A DNA stretch of 64,000 nt, from the NCBI GenBank assembly GCA_031548545.1, contig JAVBQY010000007.1, positions 124,001 to 188,000 of the forward strand, given 5' to 3'. Positions 33,319-41,345 of this stretch are shown here, piece by piece. The first letter of the stretch is position 1. Every line of letters starts with the position of its first letter. Source of the DNA: UBA932 sp031548545. GTDB taxonomy: Bacteria > Bacteroidota > Bacteroidia > Bacteroidales > UBA932. A program made the translations under genes and the position numbers. A model generated the notes under the pieces. That model saw nothing but the letters and a program-made list of their open reading frames with translations. It was not told where the DNA came from and made no database searches.

Positions 33319-35913
33319 ATGAAATATAGTGGTTTAACTGATGCTCAAGTAGTTGAACACAGGCAGCGCTTTGGACGTAATGATCTTACACCTCCGGTGC
33401 GGAGGCCGTGGTGGAAATTGTTGCTTGCTAAATTTAATGATCCTATTATCAAATTGTTATTATTTGCAGCCTTGCTGGCTCTGGTCGTAGGCTACTTTGA
33501 AGGAGGTTCTTATGTGGAGGGCTTGGGGATATTGGCTGCCGTGTTGCTAGCCTCCCTGATTGCCTTTTTTAATGAATTTAAGGCCGAAAAGGAATTTGAC
33601 ATCCTTAATAAAGTGAGTGATGAGGCCCCGGTAAAGGTGCTGCGTAACGGACAGGCCACAGAGGTGCCTAAAATAGATATCGTTGTGGCTGATATTGTTT
33701 TGTTGGAACAGGGCGATGAAATTCCGGCCGACGGCCGTTTGTTAGAGGCCTTTAGCCTGCATGTGAATGAGAGCAGCCTTAACGGAGAATCTATGCCGGC
33801 GGCCAAAGTGGCGGATGTCCCGGCGCATTATGATACCGCCTATGCCCCGAATGTGGTATTGCGCGGCACCACGGTGACGGACGGGCAGGGGGTGATGGAA
33901 GTGACGGCCGTGGGCGATGCTTCCGAAATAGGACAGACAGCCCGTGAGGCGACATCCATCAATGACGAACAAACCCCGTTGAACAAACAGCTGAACCGCC
34001 TGAGCGGCATTATCGGCAAGTTGGGGATAGGCATTGCCGTGGCTACTTTTCTTTTATTGGCCGTGCGTGGCTTATTGTCGGGCGAGATCAGCTTTTCCGC
34101 CTTGTCTCTTGACGATGCGCATGTTTTGCTGGTTTATTTTATGGTGGCCGTGACCCTGATTGTAGTAGCGGTACCCGAAGGCCTGGCTATGAGTGTAACC
34201 TTGAGTCTGGCTTATAGTATGCGTCGTATGACACGTACAAATAACCTCGTACGCCGTATGCATGCCACCGAGACCATGGGCGCCACCACCGTGATTTGTA
34301 CCGATAAGACAGGTACCCTTACCCAGAACAAGATGCGGGTCCATGCGGATCATTTTGACAATACGACCATGGCCGGTGATGCCCTGGTCGTAGAATCGAT
34401 AAGTTTGAACTCTACGGCCCATCTGGACCGTAGTAATATTACCGAAGCCCATCCTGTGGGTAATCCGACGGAGGGCGCCTTGTTATTATGGCTCTTTGAC
34501 CGCCAGATAGACTATGAGGCCGAGCGCCGGAAAGCTACGCCGGTTGATCGCCTGCTTTTTACTACCGAAAATAAATTCATGGCTACCCGTTGTCTCTCGC
34601 CCTCCCTGGGTGTAGAGGTCATCTATGTAAAAGGCGCTCCCGAAATGATCATGAGCCGTTGCGCCCAACTTCCCGAAGGCGTACAAAACCTGCTTAAGAC
34701 CTATCAGCAGCGAGGCATGCGTACCCTGGCCTTTGCCTATAAGGAAATAAAACCGGAGGTAAAAGGAGACTTGAAAGAACTCTCGCAGGAACTCTGTTGG
34801 CTGGGTTTTGTGGCTATAGCCGACCCGGTACGCGCCGATGTGGGGGAAGCTATTAAAAATTGTATGGATGCCGGTATAGAGGTGAAAATTGTTACCGGAG
34901 ATACCTCTGCTACCGCTGTGGAGATTGCCCGGCAGATAGGACTTTGGTTGCCCTCCGACGGGACTGCGCAACAAATCACCGGCGCCGAATTTTCCGCCCT
35001 TTCGGACGAACAGGCGCAAGCCGTGGCCGGTAAGATCAAAATCATGTCGCGTGCACGTCCTGCAGACAAGTTGCGTCTTGTCAAGTTCCTCCAGAAGCAG
35101 GGAGAGGTAGTGGCTGTAACCGGCGATGGTACCAATGACGCCCCGGCATTGAATCATGCAGACGTGGGGCTTTCCATGGGCACCGGAACCTCCGTAGCCA
35201 AGGAGGCCAGTGATATTATCCTGCTGGATGACTCCTTTAACAGCATCGTGAACGCCGTACGGTGGGGGCGTTCACTCTACCGCAATATTCAACGTTTTAT
35301 ACAGTTTCAACTCACCATTAATGTGCTGGCATTGGTGGTAGCTTTTGCCGGGCCTTTTATCGGTGTAACCCTTCCGCTCACCGTTACCCAGATGCTGTGG
35401 GTGAACCTGATCATGGATACCTTTGCCGCCCTGGCCCTGGCTACCGAGGCGCCCGAGAACAGTGTGATGAGGAATAAGCCCCGTAAAATTACGGATTTTA
35501 TTATTACCCATAATATGGCGGTGAATATCTTCTCTCAGGCGGCTGTGTTTATTGTCCTGTTGCTCGGTATGCTTTTTTATTACTCGCATGACAATAACGG
35601 GCTTATGCCACATGAAGCGTCCGTTTTTTTCACGGTTTTCGTACTTCTGCAGTTCTGGAACCTCTTCAATGCCCGCTGTTCCGGCAGCTTCAAATCCGCT
35701 TTCTCTGGCCTCCGCGAGAACCGGGTGTTTTTGATGATTGCCGGCCTGATTCTGCTCTTACAAATACTTATTGTACAGTTTGGCGGTCCGGTATTCCGCA
35801 CTGATCCCCTTTCGCTTTTGGAATGGTGCTATATCATCGCCGGAACTTCCGTAGTGCTGTGGATCGGGGAGATTATCCGCGCCATCAGCAGATATAAAAT
35901 GAAAAATAATTAG
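33319..35913 (+). CDS. Calcium-translocating P-type ATPase (type II)
   Basis: 864 residues. The cation-ATPase N-terminal stretch (GLTDAQVVEHRQRFGRNDL) is followed by membrane segments M1-M2, an actuator domain with LNGESMPAAK (TGES-like), and M4 with the PEGL motif (VVAVPEGLAMSVTLSLAYSM). The phosphorylation site is DKTGTLT with D329; then KGAPEMIM in the nucleotide domain, the hinge TGDGTNDAPAL, and six C-terminal membrane segments. The PEGLA motif, together with NQ..WVNLIMD in M6, supports calcium (PMCA-like, IIB) rather than sodium/potassium transport. No long C-terminal regulatory tail. It exports calcium from the cytoplasm. A tandem REP-like repeat follows the gene. Confidence 0.93.
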   Translation: MKYSGLTDAQVVEHRQRFGRNDLTPPVRRPWWKLLLAKFNDPIIKLLLFAALLALVVGYFEGGSYVEGLGILAAVLLASLIAFFNEFKAEKEFDILNKVSDEAPVKVLRNGQATEVPKIDIVVADIVLLEQGDEIPADGRLLEAFSLHVNESSLNGESMPAAKVADVPAHYDTAYAPNVVLRGTTVTDGQGVMEVTAVGDASEIGQTAREATSINDEQTPLNKQLNRLSGIIGKLGIGIAVATFLLLAVRGLLSGEISFSALSLDDAHVLLVYFMVAVTLIVVAVPEGLAMSVTLSLAYSMRRMTRTNNLVRRMHATETMGATTVICTDKTGTLTQNKMRVHADHFDNTTMAGDALVVESISLNSTAHLDRSNITEAHPVGNPTEGALLLWLFDRQIDYEAERRKATPVDRLLFTTENKFMATRCLSPSLGVEVIYVKGAPEMIMSRCAQLPEGVQNLLKTYQQRGMRTLAFAYKEIKPEVKGDLKELSQELCWLGFVAIADPVRADVGEAIKNCMDAGIEVKIVTGDTSATAVEIARQIGLWLPSDGTAQQITGAEFSALSDEQAQAVAGKIKIMSRARPADKLRLVKFLQKQGEVVAVTGDGTNDAPALNHADVGLSMGTGTSVAKEASDIILLDDSFNSIVNAVRWGRSLYRNIQRFIQFQLTINVLALVVAFAGPFIGVTLPLTVTQMLWVNLIMDTFAALALATEAPENSVMRNKPRKITDFIITHNMAVNIFSQAAVFIVLLLGMLFYYSHDNNGLMPHEASVFFTVFVLLQFWNLFNARCSGSFKSAFSGLRENRVFLMIAGLILLLQILIVQFGGPVFRTDPLSLLEWCYIIAGTSVVLWIGEIIRAISRYKMKNN

Positions 35914-35928
35914 ATGCTCATTATTTCA

Positions 35929-36016
35929 CCTCACGGCTCGTGAGCTCGCTTCGCTCGGTTCACTATTACTCGCCTCACGGCTCGTGAGCTCGCTTCGCTC
36001 GGTTCACTATTTATTA
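35929..36016. repeat. Tandem 44-bp REP-like repeat, two copies
   Basis: Copies at 35929-35972 and 35973-36016 share 39 identical leading bases starting CCTCACGGCTCGTGAGCTCG. Each holds an inverted repeat CTCACG-GCT-CGTGAG followed by GAGC...GCTC. A diverged third copy with the same lead-in ATTACTCGCC lies at 62529. Confidence 0.85.
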
Positions 36017-36033
36017 TTCACTATTCACTAAAA
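36001..36033 (+). repeat. TTCACTATT leader repeat before the thioesterase gene
   Basis: Several TTCACTATT/TTATTCACT units end just before the AAAACATG start. Similar elements sit at 26488-26525, 61259-61290 and 62560-62592. Confidence 0.6.
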
Positions 36034-36034
36034 C

Positions 36035-36439
36035 ATGTCCTCTTTCTCCATGACCTACCGGGTGGCTTACTACGAGACCGATGCTATGGGCTACGTACAC
36101 CACTCCAACTATATCCGTTATTTTGAGACCGTACGTACCGAGATGATCCGTGCTGCCGGGCTAAGCTATGCAGCTCTTGAGGCCTCAGGGGTAATGATGC
36201 CTATTATTGAGGCGCAGTGCCGCTACCGGCAGCCCGCCAAATATGATGATCTGCTGACCCTTAAGGCGGTTGTACACGAAGCGCCTGCCGCCCGTATGCA
36301 CATTGACTATGAAATCACCAATGCGCAGGGCCTGCTCCTGTGCACCGGTTTCACCTCCCTGGCCTTTATAGATGCAACCACCCGCCGGCCCCGCCGCGCC
36401 CCGGAAGAATTTATACAAAAGATAATGAATAATATTTGA
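36035..36439 (+). CDS. Acyl-CoA thioesterase, YbgC/4-hydroxybenzoyl-CoA thioesterase family
   Basis: 134 residues, the standard size for a single hotdog-fold thioesterase. The active-site loop YYETDAMGYVHHSNYIRYFE carries the catalytic Asp, followed by the long central helix (TVRTEMIRAAGLSYAALEAS) and the strands IIEAQCRYRQPAKYDDLLTL and RMHIDYEIT. YbgC-type enzymes hydrolyse short acyl-CoA thioesters in the cytoplasm. The gene lies behind the 44-bp tandem repeat and the TTCACTATT leader and has no obvious Shine-Dalgarno site, so its expression signal may lie in the repeat region. No operon partner is evident; the next gene has its own promoter-like element. Confidence 0.9.
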   Translation: MSSFSMTYRVAYYETDAMGYVHHSNYIRYFETVRTEMIRAAGLSYAALEASGVMMPIIEAQCRYRQPAKYDDLLTLKAVVHEAPAARMHIDYEITNAQGLLLCTGFTSLAFIDATTRRPRRAPEEFIQKIMNNI

Positions 36440-36522
36440 GTATAATCCCTAATCTTTAATTACTTAATCAGCTATAATACGTAGTTTCCGACGCGCTTAC
36501 TCCCTTAGTCCCTTTTTTTGAT

Positions 36523-36530
36523 TATCTTTG
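36523..36530 (+). promoter_or_regulatory. Probable -7 element for the FKBP gene
   Basis: TATCTTTG followed by CAA, 21 bases before the start codon, matches TAnnTTTG. No TTTG at canonical spacing was found. Confidence 0.5.
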
Positions 36531-36551
36531 CAACTTAATTACAATAATAAT

Positions 36552-37082
36552 ATGAAAATAGAAAACAACAAAGTTGTATCCCTCAGCTATGAACTGAAAG
36601 TAGATGGTGAGGTGATCGAAACGGTGAACGCCGACAAACCCATGCAATTTATTTTCGGATCCGGATACCTTCTGCCCAAGTTTGAAGAACAGATCAGCGA
36701 AAAAAATATCGGTGATGATTTTGAATTCGTATTGGTTGCTACCGATGCCTATGGCGAAAATAACGATGAAGCTATCGTGGAATTGCCCAAACATATTTTT
36801 GAAGTAGAAGGCAAAATTGAAGAAGGCCTGCTTACCGTAGGTAATGTATTGCCCATGTCGGACTCTATGGGTAACCGTCTGAACGGTACTATCGAAGAAA
36901 TCCGCGAAGACGTGGTGGTGATGGACTTCAACCATCCGTTGGCCGGCTCGGACCTGCACTTCAAAGGCAAGGTGGAAGGCGTGCGTGAAGCAACACAAGA
37001 AGAGTTGATGAACGGCCTGTTCGGCGAACGCGCTGCCTCTTGCGAGGGAGATTGCGGTGGTGGCTGCAGCGGTTGCCACTAA
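36552..37082 (+). CDS. FKBP-type peptidyl-prolyl isomerase, SlyD-like
   Basis: 176 residues from ATG 36552 (MKIENNKVVSLSYELKVDGE); an in-frame ATG at 36528 lies across the promoter element and is rejected. The FKBP core (VSLSYELKVDG, PMQFIFGSGYLLPKFEEQI) is split by an insert-in-flap chaperone domain (about 70-130: ATDAYGENNDEAIVELPK to FNHPLAGSDLHFKGKVEGV), the SlyD architecture. The C-terminus SCEGDCGGGCSGCH is a cysteine/histidine-rich metal-binding tail, as in SlyD proteins that handle nickel or zinc. It probably acts as a cytoplasmic folding helper. A strong bidirectional terminator follows. Confidence 0.92.
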   Translation: MKIENNKVVSLSYELKVDGEVIETVNADKPMQFIFGSGYLLPKFEEQISEKNIGDDFEFVLVATDAYGENNDEAIVELPKHIFEVEGKIEEGLLTVGNVLPMSDSMGNRLNGTIEEIREDVVVMDFNHPLAGSDLHFKGKVEGVREATQEELMNGLFGERAASCEGDCGGGCSGCH

Positions 37083-37103
37083 GCCGGTACATCCCTGTAA
37101 ATA

Positions 37104-37137
37104 AAAGGCGCCCCTCGTTCGTGAAGGGCGCCTTTTT
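37104..37137. terminator. Bidirectional terminator between the FKBP gene and ppdK
   Basis: AAAGGCGCCC pairs with AGGGCGCCTTT around CTCGTTCGTG and is followed by a T-run on plus and TTTTATTT on minus. It sits between convergent genes. Confidence 0.88.
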
Positions 37138-37162
37138 CATTTGCTGTCAATCAGCCTATTTA

Positions 37163-39910
37163 CTACTGATTTCCTTTAATCGCAGCCTGTGCCGCAGCGA
37201 GGCGGGCGATGGGCACGCGGAAAGGAGAGCAGCTCACATAGTTCAAACCGATGCGGTGGCAGAATTCTACAGAAGAAGGTTCTCCGCCGTGTTCTCCACA
37301 GATACCTACTTTCAGGTCAGGACGGGTCGAGCGGCCTTTTACGGTCGCCATGCTCAGCAACTGTCCTACACCTTTCTGGTCGAGCACTTCAAACGGGTCG
37401 TTTTTCAGGATGCCTTTTTCCAGGTAAACAGGGAGGAACTTCGCTACGTCATCACGTGAGTAACCGTAGGTCATCTGTGTAAGGTCGTTGGTGCCGAAAG
37501 AGAAGAACTCAGCGCTTTCTGCAATACGGTCAGCCGTCAGCGCGGCGCGCGGGATTTCGATCATCGTACCTACTTTGAAGTCGATACGGTCATTGTAAGC
37601 CGTAAATACTTCTTCGGCCGTTTTACGGATAACCGCTTCCTGCATGCGCAGTTCATGGAGATTACCTACCAGCGGTACCATGATTTCGGGGTTAGCCTGG
37701 ATGCCTTTTTTCTTCAGGTTCAGGGCTGCTTCAAGGATAGCGCGGGTTTGCATTTCCGTAATTTCCGGATAGGTGTTGCCCAGGCGGCAGCCACGGTGTC
37801 CCAACATAGGGTTGGATTCGGCCAGTTCCAGTACACGGTTGTGTACGTCATTGGCGGATATGCCCAGGATTTTCGCCATTTCATTCTGGCCTTTTTCATC
37901 GTGGGGTACGAATTCGTGCAAGGGCGGGTCAAGCAAGCGTACGGTTACAGGAAGGCCCTGCATGGCTTCGAAGATGCCTTCAAAGTCTGTACGTTGCATG
38001 GGCAATAATTTCTTCAATGCCTCACGGCGGCCGGCTTCATCTTTAGCCAGAATCATCTCACGCATGGCCAGGATCTTTTCGCCTTCAAAGAACATGTGTT
38101 CCGTACGGCAAAGTCCAATACCCATGGCGCCGAAATCGCGGGCAACGCGGGCGTCACGCGGGGTATCGGCATTGGTGCGCACCAGCAGGCGGGCATATTT
38201 TTCGGCCAGTTTCATCAACTCGCCGAAATCACCGCTCAACTCCGGTAGCTGCGTTTCCAGCTTGCCTTCATATACGGAGCCGGTAGAACCGTTCAACGAG
38301 AGCCAGTCTCCCTCCTTATAAATCCGTCCGCAAACGGTCATCGTGCGGGCCTTGTAATCAATACTCAAGCTGCCTGCGCCGGACACACAGCATTTACCCA
38401 TACCGCGGGCTACTACGGCTGCGTGGGAGGTCATGCCGCCACGGGCCGTCAGGATACCCTGCGCCAGCAACATTCCTTTCAAATCCTCGGGGGAGGTTTC
38501 CACACGTACCAATATTACTTTGGCGGCCGGATCTTTCTGGACCCAAGCATCAGCGTCTTCAGCAAAGAATACGATTTGTCCGGTGGCAGCGCCGGGGGAG
38601 GCGGGGAGGCCTTTGGCAATTGCCGTAGCCTTATCCAGCGCTTCTTTTTTGAATACCGGGTGCAGCAGTTCGTCCAGCTTGATCGGTTCACAGCGCAGCA
38701 CGGCGGTCTTTTCGTCAATCAGTTTTTCTTCCAGCATGTCCATTGCGATCTTCACCATAGCGGCGCCGGTACGTTTACCGCTGCGGGTCTGCAGCATCCA
38801 CAGTTTACCGTCCTGGATGGTGAATTCTATATCCTGCATATCCGTATAATGTTTTTCCAGATTGCGTTGGATATCGAACAATTCCTTATATACAACCGGC
38901 ATTGTTTCTTCCAATGCGGGATAATTGGCTTTGCGATCGGCCTCGCTCACACCGGCCAATACGGCCCAGCGTTTGGAACCTTCAATGGTGATCTGTTGCG
39001 GGGTGCGGATACCGGCTACCACGTCTTCACCCTGGGCGTTGATCAGGTATTCGCCGTTGAACAGGTTTTCACCCGTACCCGCATCGCGTGTAAAGGCTAC
39101 GCCTGTGGCCGAGTTGTTACCCATATTGCCGAATACCATGGATTGTACGTTTACGGCAGTTCCCCATTCTTCGGGAATCTTGTTCAGTTTGCGGTACAGG
39201 ATAGCGCGTTCATTCATCCAGGAGTTGAATACAGCCATTACAGCGCCCCAGAGCTGTTCCCAGGGGCAGACCGGAAAGTCTTTGCCCGTCTTCTCTTTTA
39301 CGGCGGCCTTGAATTGTGCCACCAGTTCTTTCAGGTCTGCAGCGGTCAGGTCCGTATCATTCTTAACCTCCTTCTTTTCTTTCATGTGTTCGATGATCTT
39401 CTCGAACGGATCCACATCTTCCTTTTTCTCCGGTTTCATGCCCAACACTACGTCGCCGTACATTTGTACGAAACGGCGGTAAGAGTCCCATGCGAAACGT
39501 TCGTTGCCGGATTTTTTGGCTACGGTTTCCACGGCTTCGTCATTCAACCCGAGGTTGAGGATAGTATCCATCATACCCGGCATTGAAGCGCGGGCGCCGG
39601 AGCGTACAGATACCAAAAGGGGATTTTGATTATCACCAAACTTGGGGCCTGCTACAGCATCTTCTACTTTTTTCATGGCTTCTTCCACCTGTGTTTTCAT
39701 CAGGCGGATGGTATCCTGTTCATTACGTCCCATGGCGAAGTAGTCGTTACACACTTCGGTGGTGATCGTAAAGCCCGGAGGCACGGGGATGCCGATCAGG
39801 TTCATGTCTGCCAGGTTGGCGCCTTTGCCGCCCAGCAATTCTTTCATCTTGCCGTTTCCTTCGGAGGTCTTGTTACCGAAGAAATACACGCGTTTCTTGG
39901 AATTAGGCAT
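37163..39910 (-). CDS. ppdK: Pyruvate, phosphate dikinase
   Basis: 915 residues, a full-length enzyme. The N-terminal ATP-grasp domain begins with RVYFFGNKTSEGN and LGGKGANLADM. The central phosphohistidine domain carries GGMTSHAAVVARGMGK with catalytic H496. The C-terminal PEP/pyruvate barrel holds GLCRTEHMFF, LLDPPLHEFVPHD, GHRGCRL and SFGTNDLTQMTYGYSRDD. It interconverts pyruvate, ATP and phosphate with PEP, AMP and pyrophosphate, and in anaerobic Bacteroidetes it commonly runs in the glycolytic or gluconeogenic PEP node. It is monocistronic by position, with its own promoter at 39954-39984 and a terminator at 37104-37137. Confidence 0.97.
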   Translation of the reverse strand: MPNSKKRVYFFGNKTSEGNGKMKELLGGKGANLADMNLIGIPVPPGFTITTEVCNDYFAMGRNEQDTIRLMKTQVEEAMKKVEDAVAGPKFGDNQNPLLVSVRSGARASMPGMMDTILNLGLNDEAVETVAKKSGNERFAWDSYRRFVQMYGDVVLGMKPEKKEDVDPFEKIIEHMKEKKEVKNDTDLTAADLKELVAQFKAAVKEKTGKDFPVCPWEQLWGAVMAVFNSWMNERAILYRKLNKIPEEWGTAVNVQSMVFGNMGNNSATGVAFTRDAGTGENLFNGEYLINAQGEDVVAGIRTPQQITIEGSKRWAVLAGVSEADRKANYPALEETMPVVYKELFDIQRNLEKHYTDMQDIEFTIQDGKLWMLQTRSGKRTGAAMVKIAMDMLEEKLIDEKTAVLRCEPIKLDELLHPVFKKEALDKATAIAKGLPASPGAATGQIVFFAEDADAWVQKDPAAKVILVRVETSPEDLKGMLLAQGILTARGGMTSHAAVVARGMGKCCVSGAGSLSIDYKARTMTVCGRIYKEGDWLSLNGSTGSVYEGKLETQLPELSGDFGELMKLAEKYARLLVRTNADTPRDARVARDFGAMGIGLCRTEHMFFEGEKILAMREMILAKDEAGRREALKKLLPMQRTDFEGIFEAMQGLPVTVRLLDPPLHEFVPHDEKGQNEMAKILGISANDVHNRVLELAESNPMLGHRGCRLGNTYPEITEMQTRAILEAALNLKKKGIQANPEIMVPLVGNLHELRMQEAVIRKTAEEVFTAYNDRIDFKVGTMIEIPRAALTADRIAESAEFFSFGTNDLTQMTYGYSRDDVAKFLPVYLEKGILKNDPFEVLDQKGVGQLLSMATVKGRSTRPDLKVGICGEHGGEPSSVEFCHRIGLNYVSCSPFRVPIARLAAAQAAIKGNQ

Positions 39911-39953
39911 AAATTAGTCTATTTTATTTCGTATATGTTTCAAATTGAAACTA

Positions 39954-39984
39954 CAAATGTACGAAAACGTTATGAGATTACAAA
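39954..39984 (-). promoter_or_regulatory. ppdK promoter (TTTG-N19-TACATTTG)
   Basis: Read on the minus strand: TTTG at 39984-39981, a 19-base spacer, and TACATTTG at 39961-39954. Both elements match the Bacteroidetes consensus. The -7 lies 43 bases before the ppdK start. Confidence 0.75.
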
Positions 39985-40123
39985 CAGGCAGGTATAAAAC
40001 ATTTGTTAACTTTTTACAACCGATTTTAATGTTAATTGGTTTTTTAATACTTTTTAAATGGCATTTTGAATTTTTAAAGCGTTTTTTAACATTTCTTTTT
40101 TAAATGCCGCTTTGCGGGAGGTC
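39985..40123. other. AT-rich intergenic region with phased T-tracts upstream of the fimbrial operon
   Basis: Eight runs of four to seven Ts have centres near 40013, 40026, 40042, 40053, 40066, 40073, 40085 and 40098. The spacing is partly close to one helix turn, as in intrinsically bent promoter DNA. No gene was found here. Confidence 0.5.
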
Positions 40124-40131
40124 TATCTTTG
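40124..40131 (+). promoter_or_regulatory. Probable -7 element of the fimbrial operon
   Basis: TATCTTTG followed by CGC matches TAnnTTTG, 49 bases before the first start codon. A TTTG at 40111-40114 is too close to be a normal -33. Confidence 0.55.
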
Positions 40132-40180
40132 CGCACTTAACAAGTTCGGATATAACAAAACAAATTATAACAAAAAAAGT

Positions 40181-41305
40181 ATGAGAAAATTATTTACACT
40201 TGTAGCGGCTGCGGCTTTGGCTTTCAGCGCTTGTACCAAAGAAGAGGCACCTGTTGCCGGAAATGGCGCAGAGATGGCGTCTGTGATCTATTCCGTTAAC
40301 GCGCCGGCCGTTGTTACTACCCAAAATGCGCCCGGTTTGCGCAATGCCGGAACGCGGATCGGAGATTCCGGATTTGAAATGAATGATATCAAGGCATTCT
40401 TTTTTAACGCAGCCAGTAGCGTGACTACGCAGGTTTCCACTATTACCGGCAACATTGATTGGACCAAGGACACTGAAATCGAACAGTGGATCGGATCATG
40501 GAAAGAGGAAGCGCTTAAAGTACCCATGGGGAATCAATTTTCTTTTGTGGTATTAAATTCAGCCGGCGTGACCATCGCCAACAATGTGGGCACGGGCTTG
40601 AACGCTATCCGTTTTCACCTGAACGGCACGGAAGCTCCGGCTGCCGCTATCTCTCCTGATACCACCGGTGTAGGAATTAACGCCATTGCAGTCAGTAATC
40701 TGATTGCCCAAAATATTACATCGACCAAATCTACCTATACTTTAAATGCGTCTGCCGTAGCCCGCATCAACAGTATGGTCAATGTAAACATGGGCTATGA
40801 CCATGAAACAATGTTCAATAACTCTTATACGGAAGCCCAGGCGTATTTCCGTGTAAAAAGCATAACGATCAGCAATGTGCCTGAAAATGTAAACTACCTT
40901 GGCGCCGATGCCAGCGGTACGGTAACGATTGCGCAGGTAGCTACGGACGGCCAAATCGACGGCAGCGAGTTAATTGTTGACAATGATGTCTCTGCCTCTA
41001 CCGTTACGGAGCCTGTTACCACAAATGTTACAATAGCTAATAACGTGTTGAGGACTTTGGCTTTTCCTGCCGTTTCCGGCGCTGTTAAGTTGGATGTTGT
41101 TTTAGAATATACTACGAATGCCGGTGTAAGCGCTACATTCAATACGCTGACCCTCGCTCAGATTTCTTTGAATGAGTTGAAGGCCAACAAGCAATTGAAT
41201 GTAAATATCTGGTTGAAGGATTTACGCGGTAATGTAAAATATGACATGACCTTCGTGGATTGGACCGGTGCAGAAGACCAGCATGTAATAGGTGAGGAGC
41301 AATAG
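40181..41305 (+). CDS. Fimbrillin-like lipoprotein, paralogue A
   Basis: 374 residues from ATG 40181; an earlier frame start at 40112 adds residues from the promoter region. The lipoprotein signal is MRKLFTLVAAAALAFSAC with lipid cysteine 18. The mature protein resembles type V pilus subunits. R54 (in PGLRNAG) sits where a trypsin-like protease could trim the leader. A first strand DIKAFFFNAA, a conserved VNMGYDHETMF block, VVLEYTTNAG, and a final strand NVKYDMTFVDW before an acidic GEEQ tail follow. It aligns well with the next two genes. It is first in a six-gene operon and probably the major or a structural pilin. Assignment rests on architecture, not on a domain search. Confidence 0.72.
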   Translation: MRKLFTLVAAAALAFSACTKEEAPVAGNGAEMASVIYSVNAPAVVTTQNAPGLRNAGTRIGDSGFEMNDIKAFFFNAASSVTTQVSTITGNIDWTKDTEIEQWIGSWKEEALKVPMGNQFSFVVLNSAGVTIANNVGTGLNAIRFHLNGTEAPAAAISPDTTGVGINAIAVSNLIAQNITSTKSTYTLNASAVARINSMVNVNMGYDHETMFNNSYTEAQAYFRVKSITISNVPENVNYLGADASGTVTIAQVATDGQIDGSELIVDNDVSASTVTEPVTTNVTIANNVLRTLAFPAVSGAVKLDVVLEYTTNAGVSATFNTLTLAQISLNELKANKQLNVNIWLKDLRGNVKYDMTFVDWTGAEDQHVIGEEQ

Positions 41306-41345
41306 GCCCTTATCTCCTTCGTACTACAATTAATCTATACTATTT

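Noticed and set aside
35925..36033. CRISPR array from the tandem repeat at 35929
   Set aside because: The two copies are directly adjacent without unique spacers, and no cas genes are nearby.
38423..39586. Long open frame on the plus strand opposite ppdK (387 codons)
   Set aside because: It lies wholly antisense to a clearly conserved ppdK, and its translation has no signal or family motif. Long antisense frames are expected opposite conserved GC-balanced genes.
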